Shown here in pieces: positions 13,623-26,051 of a stretch of 64,000 bases of DNA. The notes beneath the pieces were generated by a model. It was not told where the DNA came from, did not search any database, and saw only the letters and a program-made list of their open reading frames with translations. The position numbers and the translations under genes were made by a program. Source of the DNA: Laguncularia racemosa (taxonomy: Eukaryota > Streptophyta > Magnoliopsida > Myrtales > Combretaceae); assembly GCA_037954665.1 (NCBI GenBank), contig JBBMOL010000090.1, positions 1,116,001 through 1,180,000 on the forward strand, given 5' to 3'. Each line of letters starts with the position of its first letter. The first letter of the stretch is position 1.

Positions 13623-14031
13623 TGGGTATACAAACGAATCTAATTACTTGTCAACTACTTAAATTTATCTTAATATCTTTGAGTTTGACTTAAGAATTGA
13701 GTTCAAATTTAGCTTTAAGCTATTCAAGTAGTTAATCGAGTTGAACTTAAACTCTTTAATGTTTGACTTAATTGACTCACAAATTTAATCGAACTCGAGT
13801 CAAAGATATGTATCAATCAAGTTCGAGTCGAATTTAAATATTAATGTTATTGTAACTATTGTAACTAGAAAAAAAAAATTAGATGGATCAAACTTAAATG
13901 AACTCAATCACTTAAAGATCAAGCTTGTTAGATGTCAACTCGAGTAAAGTTCAAGCTCAAAATTCTAAGCTTTGTTAACCTGGAGCTTGAGCTCAACACT
14001 ATCGTGTTTATTTAACTCATTTACAAACCTG
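13623..14031. mobile_element. hAT-like MITE remnant
   Basis: The left end (TGGGTATACAAACGAATC) and the reverse-complemented right end (CAGGTTTGTAAATGAGTT) are imperfectly similar. The interior is rich in TTGAGCT/AGCTCAA and TCGAACTCGAG motifs in both orientations, typical of a widespread plant hAT MITE type. I could not find a target duplication. Confidence 0.4.
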
Positions 14032-17000
14032 TGAAGGAGTGAAGTGAAGGTAGTCAATAATAGTCATTAGGTAAGTATTGATCATCTACCAAGAGCTTAG
14101 GAAATTTTATTCGTTTTTGTGTTTTTATATTTTTTATTCAATATTTATTTATTTTAATTAGTAGCAAAATGTAATAGGGTATAACTAAACAATCTTAAGA
14201 GCTTAAAGATATAATGCTTCATTTTGAAATTAAAAAGAGCAAGTACATAAACTAAAAAATAGAGAGATCTAAATATAATATATCTTCTTGTCCTCCCATC
14301 AATTTTATTTGACTTATATAGAATTGATGATCCTTTCTTCTTTACTCGTTATTGAATAATTATCATTGTATTCGCCTACATTTTTAAGTGTATATTAACA
14401 ATTTCATGAAGAATCTATTTTACATAAACTACTAAATAATTATTCATAACCATATATATGCATCCATTAAGTGCTATTATTTCACTATTCATGCCCTACC
14501 TTTGTCCCTACCCTTCCAACGTAAGAGCCATCACTTACAAAACTGTCACCCCACCCAATCACTTTGATAAACCTATATAAACCCACCACCACATCCTACC
14601 ACCCTAGTGAACCTAAACCACTTCTTGTTGTGAACCCATGAACTTAGACCATTAGATGACCACACTCAGACTACCATGAACATATGCTCAAATGACCACA
14701 ATTCACATCCAAGCCATAACAAATTCATGCCAAGACCACCATTAATACACATCAGACCACCAAAAACCCATATTAGACCATTATGAATGCACACCCAGAC
14801 TATGATGGATGTACACCTAGAGTTCTAGACTACCACAATCCCATGCCTAAACCACTACAAACTATGTCTAAGCTACTAAGAATGCATGCCTATGCTAATA
14901 AGAACCCTTACCTAGATCCACCACATATTCATAATAGCATAAAGCCATGAACTTCAAATCACAAATGTGATGAATTCGCCAATTTAAACCATTACCATAA
15001 CCTAAGTTGAAACCATTGCCATAACCTAAGTTGAAACCATTGCTTGCAATGAACCTATAAGACTAATAACCAAAAAATGGACTAGATCTCCACAACTTGT
15101 TCCCCTTCCATATTCTCTCTCCAATAGTTAATCCTTCGGTTGAGTTTGTATTTGTGCTCTTTTAGATGCCCAATTCTAATTCAATCAAGATAATGGTTAG
15201 TGGCTTAGGTTTTAGTTAATTTGGTGGCTAGGGTTACGATGGCTAAAAGACATGGGCAATTAATCATTCCTTGTTCATAACTTATCTATTACCAAATCTT
15301 TTTATCTAATTAAACAAACTAATAGATAAATAATAGCTATTAACTATAATAATAATAAGAATAGCCACAACCTTTCTAACATGACTTGCAATTAATTTTT
15401 TTTTTTTTTACCCTTTACTTAAGGTTGTAAGAATCAAAACTAGCAATATTGATTCTTCAATTTTCAAGGATTAGCAATGGTTGAAATAAATATATTAAAC
15501 TCAATTTGAAAGAATATATGTGATTTTTTAAGTAGTGCTATTCTTTTCTAAAATGACTCTAGATAATAAACGAAAACTAATCCCAATTTTATTATGAAAT
15601 CAAAGAGATGTGAGATTGAAATTTTAGATTATACATTTTATCATAAAAAGAATAGGGTTTTATTAGATAAATCTTTATCAAATGTAGTAAAAACCTTGTA
15701 TATTAAAATAGCCTTTCTTCACATATTATGTGTGCATAAAATATGGTGATGGGGTAGAATCGGATTCCTCATACCTCAACTCACCTCCATAAAATAATCC
15801 TCCTACCCACACTGTATTCTACCAAAGAGGAATGAGCTCCCAAGACTTGGAATCAAAGCCCACCCCAATGATCCTCTTAAATCACCTAAAAACCTATATA
15901 TCCTATAGAGTATACGAATTTCATGGTACCTTGTGATGTGTAAGTTTTTTTCAATTAAAATATTATTGTTTAAAATTATGTATTCAAATTGTAAGTGATA
16001 CTTCTTTGAATAACGTATGACAAACACAAATATAACGAATTTAAGTATATGATAAAGTGTTGTTCGAAAACAATGAAATTTATGTCAACTTGGTTGGTCC
16101 ATTGTGTTTGTCAAATCAAATTACATTTAATAATGACATTATCTAAGGTAAGAGTGAGTAGGTGTAGTGTGGATAAGATATGAAACCTTACTTGTACCCT
16201 ACTCTATAAGGTGTAAGTTCTCAATTTTTTGAACTAGAATTTACCTTTTATATGGTAAATCATATCCTATGGAATCTATAAGTTTTATTTTTCTTTATAT
16301 AAATTTCAAATTTATATAATATTAAAAAAGTAATTTATACATGATATTATAAGTACTTCATATATAAAATTTATGAAACCCATAATAAAAATATGAAATT
16401 AAAAAAAGAAATTTTACTACCTTAATTATGTTAAGTTTTGCTATCTTACTATTTAACAAATGGGAAAAAATAAAGAAAAAGAGTAGAAAACCTAAAGTTG
16501 GTTAGGAAAATGAGAAAAAATAAGGAAAAGAAAAAGGGACGACATTAGGTTTAATGTTTAGAGTTATTAACTTATGAACTTAAATCTTTTTTCTTTTTCT
16601 TTTTCCTTTTTACCGAAACATTTATTGCCAAAAAATTATAATATTGCCATTTACTATTCATTTATTGATATTATCTAATAATATTTTATAGGATAAGTAC
16701 AAAATACCTTAGAACTTATACTCAAAATAATTTGCAGTATAAGTTCCAAGTTAAGTATAAGCTAAGAAGACCTCGTACTTATATCATATCTTATGATAAT
16801 AAGTTTTAAAAAATCTAATCTTGAAACCTATTATGTGACTTATAATACTCACCTGGAACTTACTTGGTCAAGCAAGGTACCCATCCCTAATCCAATTTAA
16901 GTTCACATTAGGTTGTATATATTGAGAGATTACAAGATATCCTACACATTGAAGCTTATAAATATATAAAGTCTAGGTTTTAAGCAAATTTTAGGATGAA

Positions 17001-17743
17001 TATGTGGTAATACTTTGTACCTTTCTTTTGATTACAAGTTTAAAAAATTTAAAACCAAAACCTATGATAGCTACTCTACAATCCATATGACCATTAGGGC
17101 TAATAATTCGTATTAACTCATTGTGTCTCATGTTCATATTTAAATGGATTCATATATTGAAAATCTTAACTCGTAACCTAATTCATTTAATAAAATACTT
17201 TAAAATGAAAGCTCTATTTTATCATGAGTTCACGTGTACCCATGCCTTAATTATTTTTATAATTTTGATTTTCTTCTTCTTAGAATGATTCATTGATATT
17301 AATATACTATGTGTTTTAATAGGTAATGGGTAGATATTAGTAATACTTAAACAAGTGATAATGATAGTCTATATATATATATTTAGATATTGCCGTTCAT
17401 ATTTTCACATATTAGTATTTTATTAATAATTATTCATCACTAATCCATTCATATAGCATATCTATATTATTAAAGCTTTTCTCAAGAGAAAATTCATAAA
17501 AACATAAATATAACCGCATTTGGTACTATGATTAGAGAGTTACACTGAAATATAAATCTGCACTTTCTAAAAAGTACGGATTCTTGAAAATAAAATTGTA
17601 AACAAAGAAATGGAATACTAACTTAGATCCCCAAGTAACTTTTTAATTTTTTTTTCTATCATTTAGATTTTTTAAATATTTATGATATCATCATGACCAT
17701 TTTCTTTCATATAATCTTATTATTAATTATATATGATAATATC
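14032..17743. other. AT-rich intergenic DNA
   Basis: No coding gene is seen. The 14500-14950 part is CA-rich with loosely repeated GACCAC and CATG phrases, possibly a decayed minisatellite. A short tandem repeat is listed separately. Confidence 0.5.
14986..15051. repeat. 24-bp tandem repeat, two and a half copies
   Basis: AAACCATTACCATAACCTAA starts a unit at 14986, repeated at 15010 with one change. A partial third copy follows from 15034. Confidence 0.85.
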
Positions 17744-17950
17744 TTAAAGATATATTAAAAAAATAGAAAAAAATAACTTGAGACATCCGAATCCATTTGG
17801 ACTGTCAATGGGAGCCAGATCTTTCCACAAAGGAACTTCTTCGTCCTTCGTTAGACGAGCTTTTCCAAAAGGGTGAACAGTAGAGAGGTGCTGGAAATGA
17901 CCCGGCGAATTGAGATTTTTATGATCTGTCATCGTTCTGGTGGAATCCAT
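17744..17950 (-). pseudogene. Possible orphan exon or gene fragment, function unknown
   Basis: On the minus strand an ATG at 17950 opens a frame whose first 58 or so codons have balanced base composition, against roughly 75-80% AT on both sides. The peptide begins MDSTRTMTDHKNLNSPGHFQ and includes a charged stretch TKDEEVPLWKDLAPID before running into hydrophobic AT-rich codons and a stop. The composition break near 17774 looks like an exon edge, but no strong donor site is there. I do not recognise the family. It may be a first exon, a captured fragment or a chance frame. Confidence 0.3.
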
Positions 17951-19320
17951 TTAATAATTAATTTTATTATTAATTGTAAAGATTTAATAATAAATAATAA
18001 TAATTTAATATATATATAATTAAATAATTAAATAAAAAATTAAATTAATATTATTAAAATAACGAATAAAATCGATCATGAATAGATTGATGATTAACAC
18101 AATTACTTTTTCTACAAACACGTCTCAAAATATTTCCATGCACCGCAATCGACAAAAGCCATGCATTTTCTTCCGGTCTAGAAGCGACATATGCGTCACG
18201 GACGGGACTAGGTCCCATGATTACATAAATATAATAAAAATATTCAACAATTCAATCAAACAATACGTCTTTAGCTTCTTTCTTTCTTTTTTTTTTTTCC
18301 CTTCTTTTCCACCAATAATTTACGGACAATTATAAATGCATTTCGTAAATTATTAATCAAGTTATAAATAAATTCTTTAAATTTTTTAAAGTATAATCTT
18401 ATCTTTTCATGTCTTTTTAAAAATATATAAACTCGATAAATAATTACTAAAACCTTAAAATTATTATTAAAACTAATACAAATAAGAACTTAATTTTGTA
18501 TAATCTAGTAATCTAAGCCTTGATAAGAGAATAAATTAATTACTTAAATGGGTGGGCATGACTCCGTTTAGTTTGATTTTGAGAATTTTTTAAATCAAAC
18601 TAAATTTGTAGCATGTAATATTTTCAAACCAAAATTGTAAAGTATTTATACGTGATCCATTTACATAACATTATATATATATAATTTTAAATTTATAAAT
18701 TATATCACATAATACATATATAATTATTCAACAAATGAACTAATATGCATAACTTATATCTTTTCGATTTATTTTGGTCTTTCCAAAATTTTAAAGTGCT
18801 CATGCTAATTATACACGAGTAGTAAATGGAAAGTTAGCTCAATGAGTGGGGGATGCCTCTTTTACGAGATTTAAACGGTGTTTTGGAGGAGGAAATCAAG
18901 GGAAAGAGTGTGAAGAGAATCATGAGAAGAAAATGAAGAGAAAAAAAAAAATCTAATTCCATGTTGGTTTGAAAGGGAATCATGAGAAAAGGAATGTGGA
19001 TAGAAATATTTTTCCCACCTCGCTTGTTTCTATCCCCTCTCAAATTGGGAAAAAAGGGAGGAAAGTGAAACCATTTTCAACACATTTACTTTTCAAAATA
19101 GAATATACAAGGAATGGGTTAATGTCGTGTTCACTATCCGAATTTTTAATAATTTTATAATTAAGTATCTAGACTTTAAAATTGATCAATTTAGTATATG
19201 AGCAAACTTTGTGTGGTCAATAAAGCTACTTGACGTAACTTTGTTACTCTCTATTAGATTTTATGGCATAGATCTCCACCTACAACATGACATGCGCCTT
19301 GTTTTGTTTATGTAAGCTAA
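17951..19320. other. AT-rich intergenic flank of the Harbinger element
   Basis: No supported gene. 18540-18650 has AAATCAAACTAAATTTG-type phrases in both orientations, suggestive of a MITE remnant. TAA at 19318-19320 is the left target duplication of the following element. Confidence 0.5.
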
Positions 19321-19505
19321 GGTAGCATTTGGGTTTGACATCAAAATTCGGTACTAAACAGGACAAAATTTTTCGTTCTCTGTTTGGGTTCCATCCATGA
19401 AGAAAGTATTAAACAAAAAATCAATATGGTATTGAACAAAATCACAATTTTTTGTACCTATGTAATTCAGTACAAAAAATACGGTACTGGACAAAAAATC
19501 AATTT
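19321..19505 (+). repeat. Left terminal and subterminal repeats of the Harbinger element
   Basis: Begins with the TIR GGTAGCATTTGGG. CTGTTTGGGTTCC recurs within it, as do GGTACTAAACAGGACAAAA and GGTACTGGACAAAAAATC. These mirror the right end in the opposite orientation and are probable transposase binding sites (inference). Confidence 0.6.
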
Positions 19506-19914
19506 TTTCGAAATCCCTAACTTGCCCTTCATACTTCTCTTGTTAAGCTGCTGCACATGAAACCCTTTCGTTCGTGAACTTTGTTTCCTTTAGTGCCGCA
19601 CTAGCTTGAGATAGAGGAAGTACAATAGCCCATTGGTGCCGCTCCTTCACTAACGCTCGTCGTGGAATCGGCCGCAGGTTCGAACATCACCATTGTTAAA
19701 CCAAAAGTCGCCATCAGATTCGTATGTTTCAGTTTCTTCTCACATTCTTGCTTCCTTTTCAATGTTCCTCGCATGCTTGTTGGTTGTTGCCGTCTGGTTG
19801 TCCCCCAGTGCTCACTTGCTTTTCTAGAGTTGTCGCTTGCTGTCCGTGCAGGGGAAAGCTTAGACATTGTTAGGGTTCGAATGCATTGTGCACTTCAGGG
19901 GGTAAGGAGGAGAT
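19506..19914. other. Harbinger interior, GC-richer, no recognised gene
   Basis: The 19600-19910 part is clearly GC-richer than its surroundings and has overlapping open frames on both strands, none with a known domain. It may be captured host sequence. I cannot assign a function. Confidence 0.35.
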
Positions 19915-21365
19915 AGCTAAGATTTTATTCTTTTCTCCAGGTGAACTCCCTATTGTATATCTCAGGGTGCCTTTATCTTTGTCAAAGCCAAATAAGTTAC
20001 CTTGCTACTTCCTCATTGATAGATTCAGCTAGTGGATTGGCAGTTGGGCATGTAGAGCTCTTTCTTATGCAGGTCGAATCCAATTGGTGAAGAGTGTTTT
20101 ATTCTTTATCTAAGCATATTGAAAACACTAACTATGAAGATGAAGAGGTTCCCTAGAATGGAAATGATGAGGCGAGAGCAAAAGCTAATGTGGATTGGGA
20201 AGCCATTTGTAAACTGAACAGGGAAGGTGTTTTGGGTGTCATTGAACTAGTAGCAGCTTGGAATAAGGTTGCCTGATTAAAGCATCTATGGTTTTTTTAT
20301 ATGGATGTGAGTGGCTCCCTTTAGGCCAAGTTGGGTTCGATTAGAACTTATTGGAAGGAAGAATTTCTAGTCTGTGAAGTCTCCATCAAATACTTCTTGG
20401 TCTTAGAGAAAAGTTTTACAACTTAGACCTTTATCTTAAAGCATGTTTAAAGGGGAGGTTAGGAATAGCAACTCTTTTTCTCTTTGGTATGATGAATGGC
20501 ACCAAAAGGAGCCTTGTTTTCTTGGTTGAATGAAAGAGAGATTCCACCGGTCTCCCAAAGGTGCAAGGCTTTGCTGCATTATCAATGAAGAAGGATGGGA
20601 TTGGCCTTATGGGGAACTATGGGACCGTATTAGGGAGGTGCCTAGTAGATTTTTTACCTCAAAGGTAAATTATGAAGATACTATGGTGTAGAAAAACAAA
20701 AGCTTGAAGCAATTTTCTGTAAAGGAAGCTTATTAGGCACTTTGACTACATGTATCACTGGTCATTTAGCATGGGCTTGTATGTTGTAAACAGTTGGTAC
20801 CAAGATTCGTTTTTCCTTTCCACTCTTGACAAGTTAGTCTAGTGGGGAGTAATAATGCAAAATATATTTTTTTATGTAACAGGGAAGAGGAAACACACTA
20901 TCATCTTTTCCTTAGTGCCCCTTTATACGGTCTATATAGAGAAGTTTGGAAGAAAAATTCCCAACTAATGGATGGAAGCCCTTTGAAGTAGCTGATGTAA
21001 CAGAGCATTTTAATTTAATTAAGCCTCAAACATCACCCTCATGGAAGATTCTGATTAGATTTTTGATATATTATGTATGGAAAGAAAGAAATGAGAAAAT
21101 ATTAAATCTTAGTTCTCGGTTAACTTCATATGTTACTTGCATTATTTTGTCCTATTTCTGTGCTTTTGACAGTTCTCTTTGATTGTTAGTGCTACGATCT
21201 CGATCATAACATCCTCCCTCTCTTATTTGGTATTATGCTTGAGATCCTAGGTTTCTTGTGATATTATCCTTTTTGTATAGTAGGTTTTTGTCACCTTTGT
21301 TACTCTTTGTATAGCCTTTATAATGATATATAATATCTAGCATTTCATCCAAAAAAAAAAAAAGA
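19915..21365 (+). mobile_element. 5'-truncated LINE (L1-type) remnant
   Basis: Broken + frames show the C-terminal part of a plant LINE polyprotein in order: a GELPIVYLRVPLSLSK segment and an AGRIQLVKSVLF segment downstream of the reverse transcriptase core, a SNSFSLWYDEWH segment, then a decayed zinc-binding region near 20870-20950. Stops and shifts interrupt every part. The copy ends in a poly-A tract (about 21351-21370), as L1 elements do. The RT catalytic core is absent, consistent with 5' truncation on insertion. Confidence 0.7.
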
Positions 21366-21590
21366 AAAAAGCTCACTTTTGAGTCTGTTTCTTTTGTGAG
21401 GATAGATCTTTATGGTTGGTAGTGCTAAGATCTCAATCTCAGCACCCTTTTGTTCTTGTTTCAGGTTATGCTTGAGATTTTAGGTCTCTTGAAATTTCCA
21501 TCTTTGCATTGTATAGTTTTTTTTTTTTTTTGAACCTTCTACAAATTATTAATGAAAATATGACATTTCATTCTCTCTCTCTCTCACACA
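21366..21590 (+). mobile_element. Second LINE 3' tail next to the first
   Basis: This segment repeats the 3' tail of the preceding LINE: GTTAGTGCTACGATCTCGAT at 21184 corresponds to GGTAGTGCTAAGATCTCAAT here. Both then carry a TTATGCTTGAGAT motif and end in similar ATGACATTTCATT or ATCTAGCATTTCATC sequence. It is either an independent truncated insertion or a duplicated tail. A (CT)n(CA)n tract follows. Confidence 0.6.
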
Positions 21591-23349
21591 CACACAAAAA
21601 GGTTGGTCAAATGAAGTTATGATGTGAGAATTGATAAGAGTAAGTTTAAGTAGTGGTCATGGTTTTAGTAAAATAAGGAAGTGGATTGTGTTGGTAACCA
21701 CCGCTCATCATACTGTAAATAGCATAAATTAGATGAATGAAACAAGTCTATTTTCCTAAACACTTATGAGACCCTAATGAGCCTAAGTTTAATTCCACCA
21801 TAAGTAAACACGGAAGGAAGATTACTAAACTTAGACTAAACTTTATATCATTGTGTATAGACCTATTACTAGAGCATATATCCAATCCTGTAATCGGTAT
21901 CTTAATTATTCTCTTATTATTATTATTATTATGGTTTTGACAGGGCTAGGATCAGCATAGTCGATTCTTCTTGGTGGCCAAGCTCACTGGACAGTGGGCC
22001 TTGTTGCATTGCTAATTTCTATTAGTAGCATTATTGCTGCAACACTTGCTTTTCTAGGTGCAGGTGCTCTCAATTCTTAAACTTTTGCAATTGCATCTCT
22101 TAGCAATTTAACTTTTTAAAGGGATTTCAGCATATTCCATTTCACTTTCATTGAACTATGCTATCTTACCTTGAGTTACTTATTTTTTTTTTGTTACTTT
22201 AATAATAAATTTCATCATTCTTTATCTCTACGCCAAACTATTGAGCATTACTGTTACAGGGGTCACTCCAACATAATATATTACTTTATATGGCCCATTT
22301 TTAAGAAACTTTTGACCTTTGCTGAACTATTTGTTGGGTAATTATTAAATTGTATACTATTAAATACTTTCTTATTCATTAACAAATATTATCAGTCTTT
22401 ATCAATAATACAATAATAGTGCCTTGCATTGCTGAGGCATACTTTGTGCTTCTCACCTTAGTTAATTTCAAGTTTGGTGCATTAAGCATGCATTTTGCCT
22501 TTGATCTTGTAATTTCTCACATATAAATTTGAGCAGCTAGGTGGTAATGGGGGTTGTATGGGATTCTGCTTTGACTTTGCAGCAATTAGGAACTAGGATG
22601 TACTTTTTTCTAGTAAATTGTAAATTAAGATTATTAGCCTAAACTATGTTCATGTGGATGTGAAAACTGTAAATAGTAGGAAAGATTTAGCCTTTTTTTA
22701 GGGTTAGTGTCTAAATGGTGGGTTTTGCCTTGGACTACTTTGCTTTTTCCTCTATTGGATATAGTATTGTCATGAATCTAAAAAATAGAAATTGGCATTA
22801 AAGCCACTAAGACCTACCCTTGGCTAAATAATGAGAACATTGCTTATCAAACATCATAATAAAATATTCTTTTAGTCTAGTTAGACTCTGTGTGTTTTAA
22901 ACAATCCTAGTCAATAATCATTGTCCATACTGGATAATCAACCAATGCAGCTGCAAAACCTCCCAAGTAAGAGTAGAGTTAGACAGGTTTCCATTGGAGT
23001 GTACTTGGAGGAAATTAGGTAAAAAAAAAAAAAAAACTTTTAGCAGCTTGAAAAGCTTTCTAAAGTTATCCAATTTTATGTTCCGCTTGTGTAGACCATT
23101 TTAAGCAACATTATTGTCCACATACAAAATTAATGCAACATATCCTTGCACAATTCAAGAAGTTGATTTCTTTCCCATGGTGATTCTATCATTGAAGACC
23201 AATTAGTTTTAAAGGTGTCAATGAGTCGGACCCACTCACAAAGTATTCAAGTTAAGTTCAATATTTACTTGAGTTTGATTCAATTACACTACAATCGAGT
23301 AGAGCTTGAACTTGACTCAAGTAATTTATGATGTTGTAAGTCATTTGCT
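21591..23349. other. Harbinger interior without ORF
   Basis: Non-coding apart from a candidate captured exon (21944-22057). The 23211-23337 part (GGTGTCAATGAGTCGG, then TTGAGTTTGATTCAATTACA) resembles one half of a hAT MITE just upstream of the transposase. Confidence 0.4.
21944..22057 (+). pseudogene. Candidate captured exon encoding a membrane segment
   Basis: A 114-base stretch lies between an acceptor-like TTTTGACAG and a donor-like GTGCAG. It is GC-richer than its flanks. In the third frame it reads SILLGGQAHWTVGLVALLIS and continues as a second hydrophobic stretch to AATLAFL, with one TAG near the start. Length is a multiple of three and splice phases look symmetrical. I cannot name the parent gene. 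It may be a host exon caught in the transposon, or chance. Confidence 0.3.
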
Positions 23350-24859
23350 ATGTTTTTGCTATGTTTATTGAATTTAGATTATGCAGCATATGATGTTGTC
23401 CCTTATGTTTTGTGTTACGAAAATGATGTGGGGATCCCAACGTTACACTCATATTACTTTCCTTCGATATGTCATATAGATCATGAATCATCATGGATTT
23501 CTTATTTACCTTCTTGGATAGAGAGTCTATATCAATATGCTTGTAATGCTGTTGTTGGTTTCTATTATATGAACTTTGTTTTGAATAGAAGGGTAGAGAG
23601 GGGTGTATTGAATGAGCGATCATTAGCTAGATATGAAACGTGTCGAGAGGTGATTGATTCACTTATTGGTGGAAGTGATATGAATTGTTTATGGGAATTA
23701 AGGATGTGTAGGAATAGTTTTGCACATCTTTGTGAACTCCTTAGGGTACGAGGGGGAATGCATTGTAATGGAAGAGCAGTAGTTGAAGAACAAGTTGCGA
23801 TTTTTATTAATATCCTTGCACATCATACAAAAAATAAGAATATTCAAGTGAGATTTCGTAGATCAGGTGAGACTGTTAGTAGAAATTGCCATCAAGTGTT
23901 AGCTGCTGTGTTAAGGATACAAGATATCTTACTTGCAAAACCCAATCTAGTACCAGAAGATTGTATTGACAAACGGTGGAAACGGTTTAAGGTAATACAA
24001 ATTTTTTTTTATGTACCTTCAGTTTATTGACAATGGTCGTGATTACTTATAATACAATACAAATTTTTTTGTTTGTTTGGGAACATATTAGGGTTGCTTG
24101 GGAGCATTAGATGGTACCTACATTGCAGTTACAACATCGGTTGCAGATAAACCTAGGTATCGAATAAGGAAAGGGCATCTTGCAACGAATGTCATGGGTG
24201 TATGTGATCGTGACATTAAATTTATCTACATATTAGCAGGCTAGGAAAGGCCTACTTAGATTCTAGAATATTATGTGATGCAATCATTCGATCTAATGGA
24301 TTAAGAGTTGCACCTGGTATGCACTTTAAAAAAGAAAATTGTCTTCATTTTATCTATTCAATAGAAACTTTTCACGTAAATTTATGTGGTTACTTTTCTT
24401 TTTAGGTTCATATTATCTAGTGGATATTCCAATGCACCAGGATTCCTTTCCCCTTTTAGAGGGAGGCATTATCACATTCAAGAGTGGGCTACAAGTCAGC
24501 TTAGGCCTTAAAATCGTGAGGAATTATTTAATTATAGACATGCAAGGGTAAGAAATGTTGTAGAGAGATGTTTTGGAATTTTGAAGAAACTGTGGGGTAT
24601 TCTAAGGAGTCTACTGTTTTATCCTATCAAAATACAATGTCGAATGATTCTAGCTTGTTGTCTACTACACAACTTCATTTGAATGTACATGCCACTGACC
24701 TGTTAGAGCACATTGTAGATAGAAGGTGATAAAGTTTCAATTGGAGAAAATGGAATTGATGCAATTGAAACGATAGAAGCTACTGAAGAATGGACTGAGA
24801 TGAGGCATACCTTAGCACAAGAGATGTATGATGAATGGAGGGCACGTCATAGGAACTAG
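23350..24859 (+). pseudogene. PIF/Harbinger DDE transposase, degenerate
   Basis: In the family this protein cuts and pastes the element as a DDE nuclease of the DDE_Tnp_4 type, normally imported to the nucleus by its Myb partner. The first open part (23350-23990) covers the N-terminal helical region, ending near KRWKRFK before an apparent intron (donor GTAATAC at 23991, acceptor TTAG near 24092). The next exon gives GCLGALDGTYIAV, containing the first catalytic Asp, then a Trp-to-stop change (TAG) at IYILAG and a frameshift. After a second intron (acceptor near 24403) the YYLVD segment holds the second Asp position, shifted out of frame. The segment ending in RNVVERCFGI has the Glu. The tail EMYDEWRARHRN ends at TAG 24857. 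All landmarks are present in order but the frame is broken several times. Confidence 0.75.
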
Positions 24860-25073
24860 AATGTCATTAATTGTTGTACTTTCTTTGATTATGTATCTTG
24901 GATCAGTGTTACCATTGATTTTTTGTTAGTTATATATTATTGAAATCATTTTGTTGTTGAATTTTCAATTTTATGATGTGATGTCAATTGAAATATGTTA
25001 TCCATTGTTTATATGCATGACTTACATTTTATTTATTTGCTTTTTGACTTACAACATGGATTGGTTTACAGTC

Positions 25074-25947
25074 ATGAATAGTAGGGATAAAAAAACTAAG
25101 CATTCTTGGAGCCAAGTTGAAGAAGAAACGTTATTGATAGTGCTGAAGGAGTTAGTTGTTGAAGGATACAAAGGAGAAAATGGCACTTTTAAAAATGGGG
25201 CTCATGAAGAAGTTTTAAAAAGGATGTAAAGTCACACTCCATAAATCAATATTAATGTTAGACAAATTATTAACAAAATGAAGAGGTGGTCAATTAAGCT
25301 GGCGGAGGTAGTTGACATGATAAATACTAGTGGTTTTGGTTGGGATGATGTTAAAAAATGTGTCATAGTTGACAGTGATACGATCCTTGTCGAATATATA
25401 GAGGTATAGTTAACATTATCTTTATTTTGAAATATACTCATTTTTTTAAAGTTAATTCTTTGTTGTTATAATAACTATTTCTATTATTTTGTCGAAACAT
25501 TTGAAGGTTGGTAATCATGCCAATAAGGAGTTTAAAGAGACACCGGTAGATGTGACACAGGACTTATAAAATGAGGGTGAAGATACTTTTGATGAAGATA
25601 TGGAGTCAGAACAAGTGCCACAGTCTACTGAAGCTTCTAGCTATGCCTCACGTGATCCATGTGTACAACCAACTCGCAAGCATGCTATGGTGGAATAAGC
25701 TGCAGAATTTATATCTACATTTCAAAAGAGCATAAGTGATGTTAGGAGTGATTTTGCTTTACTTGCAGGGAAAATTGCTAATCCTTCTAGGGATGATGTT
25801 TTTGCAGAGTTGAAAACATTAGGATTATCGAAAAATGAAGAGTTGGATGTTCTTATGCAAATGGCGACAAATCCACAATATGAAAAGTTTTTTTGGATGC
25901 TCCAAGGAGAACAACGCCTAGCATTTGTTAGGCGAATTATCGGTTGA
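25074..25947 (+). pseudogene. Harbinger Myb/SANT-like DNA-binding protein (ORF2), degenerate
   Basis: In plant PIF/Harbinger elements this partner protein binds subterminal DNA and helps the transposase reach the nucleus. The frame opens with MNSRDKKTKHSWSQVEEETL, the first helix of a Myb_DNA-bind_3-type trihelix, and continues through EGYKGENGTFKNG. It then stops and shifts; the family's second half is visible downstream as KMKRWSIKLAE and SGFGWDDVKKCVIV. An intron-like gap (about 25405-25507) follows. The acidic linker contains two stops, and the C-terminal helix region NPQYEKFFWMLQGEQRLAFV ends at TGA 25945. Gene order and strand match the transposase. Confidence 0.65.
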
Positions 25948-26051
25948 TGGAAAACATGTTTGTAGTATTTATGTAACTGAGACTTCTTTCATTGGCTTTG
26001 TATTATCGAACCTCTCTACCTTGGTTTAGTACCTTGCATGGTTAAACTTGT

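Noticed and set aside
14500..14950. CRISPR-like or satellite array in the CA-rich stretch
   Set aside because: The repeated phrases are irregular in length and spacing; at most a decayed minisatellite.
18078..18335. 85-codon + frame
   Set aside because: No domain; the end is a poly-T derived Phe run, and composition matches the intergenic surroundings.
19601..19916. Overlapping frames of 84 and 88 codons on opposite strands
   Set aside because: GC-richer but no recognisable domain in either. Kept only as a note on possible captured sequence.
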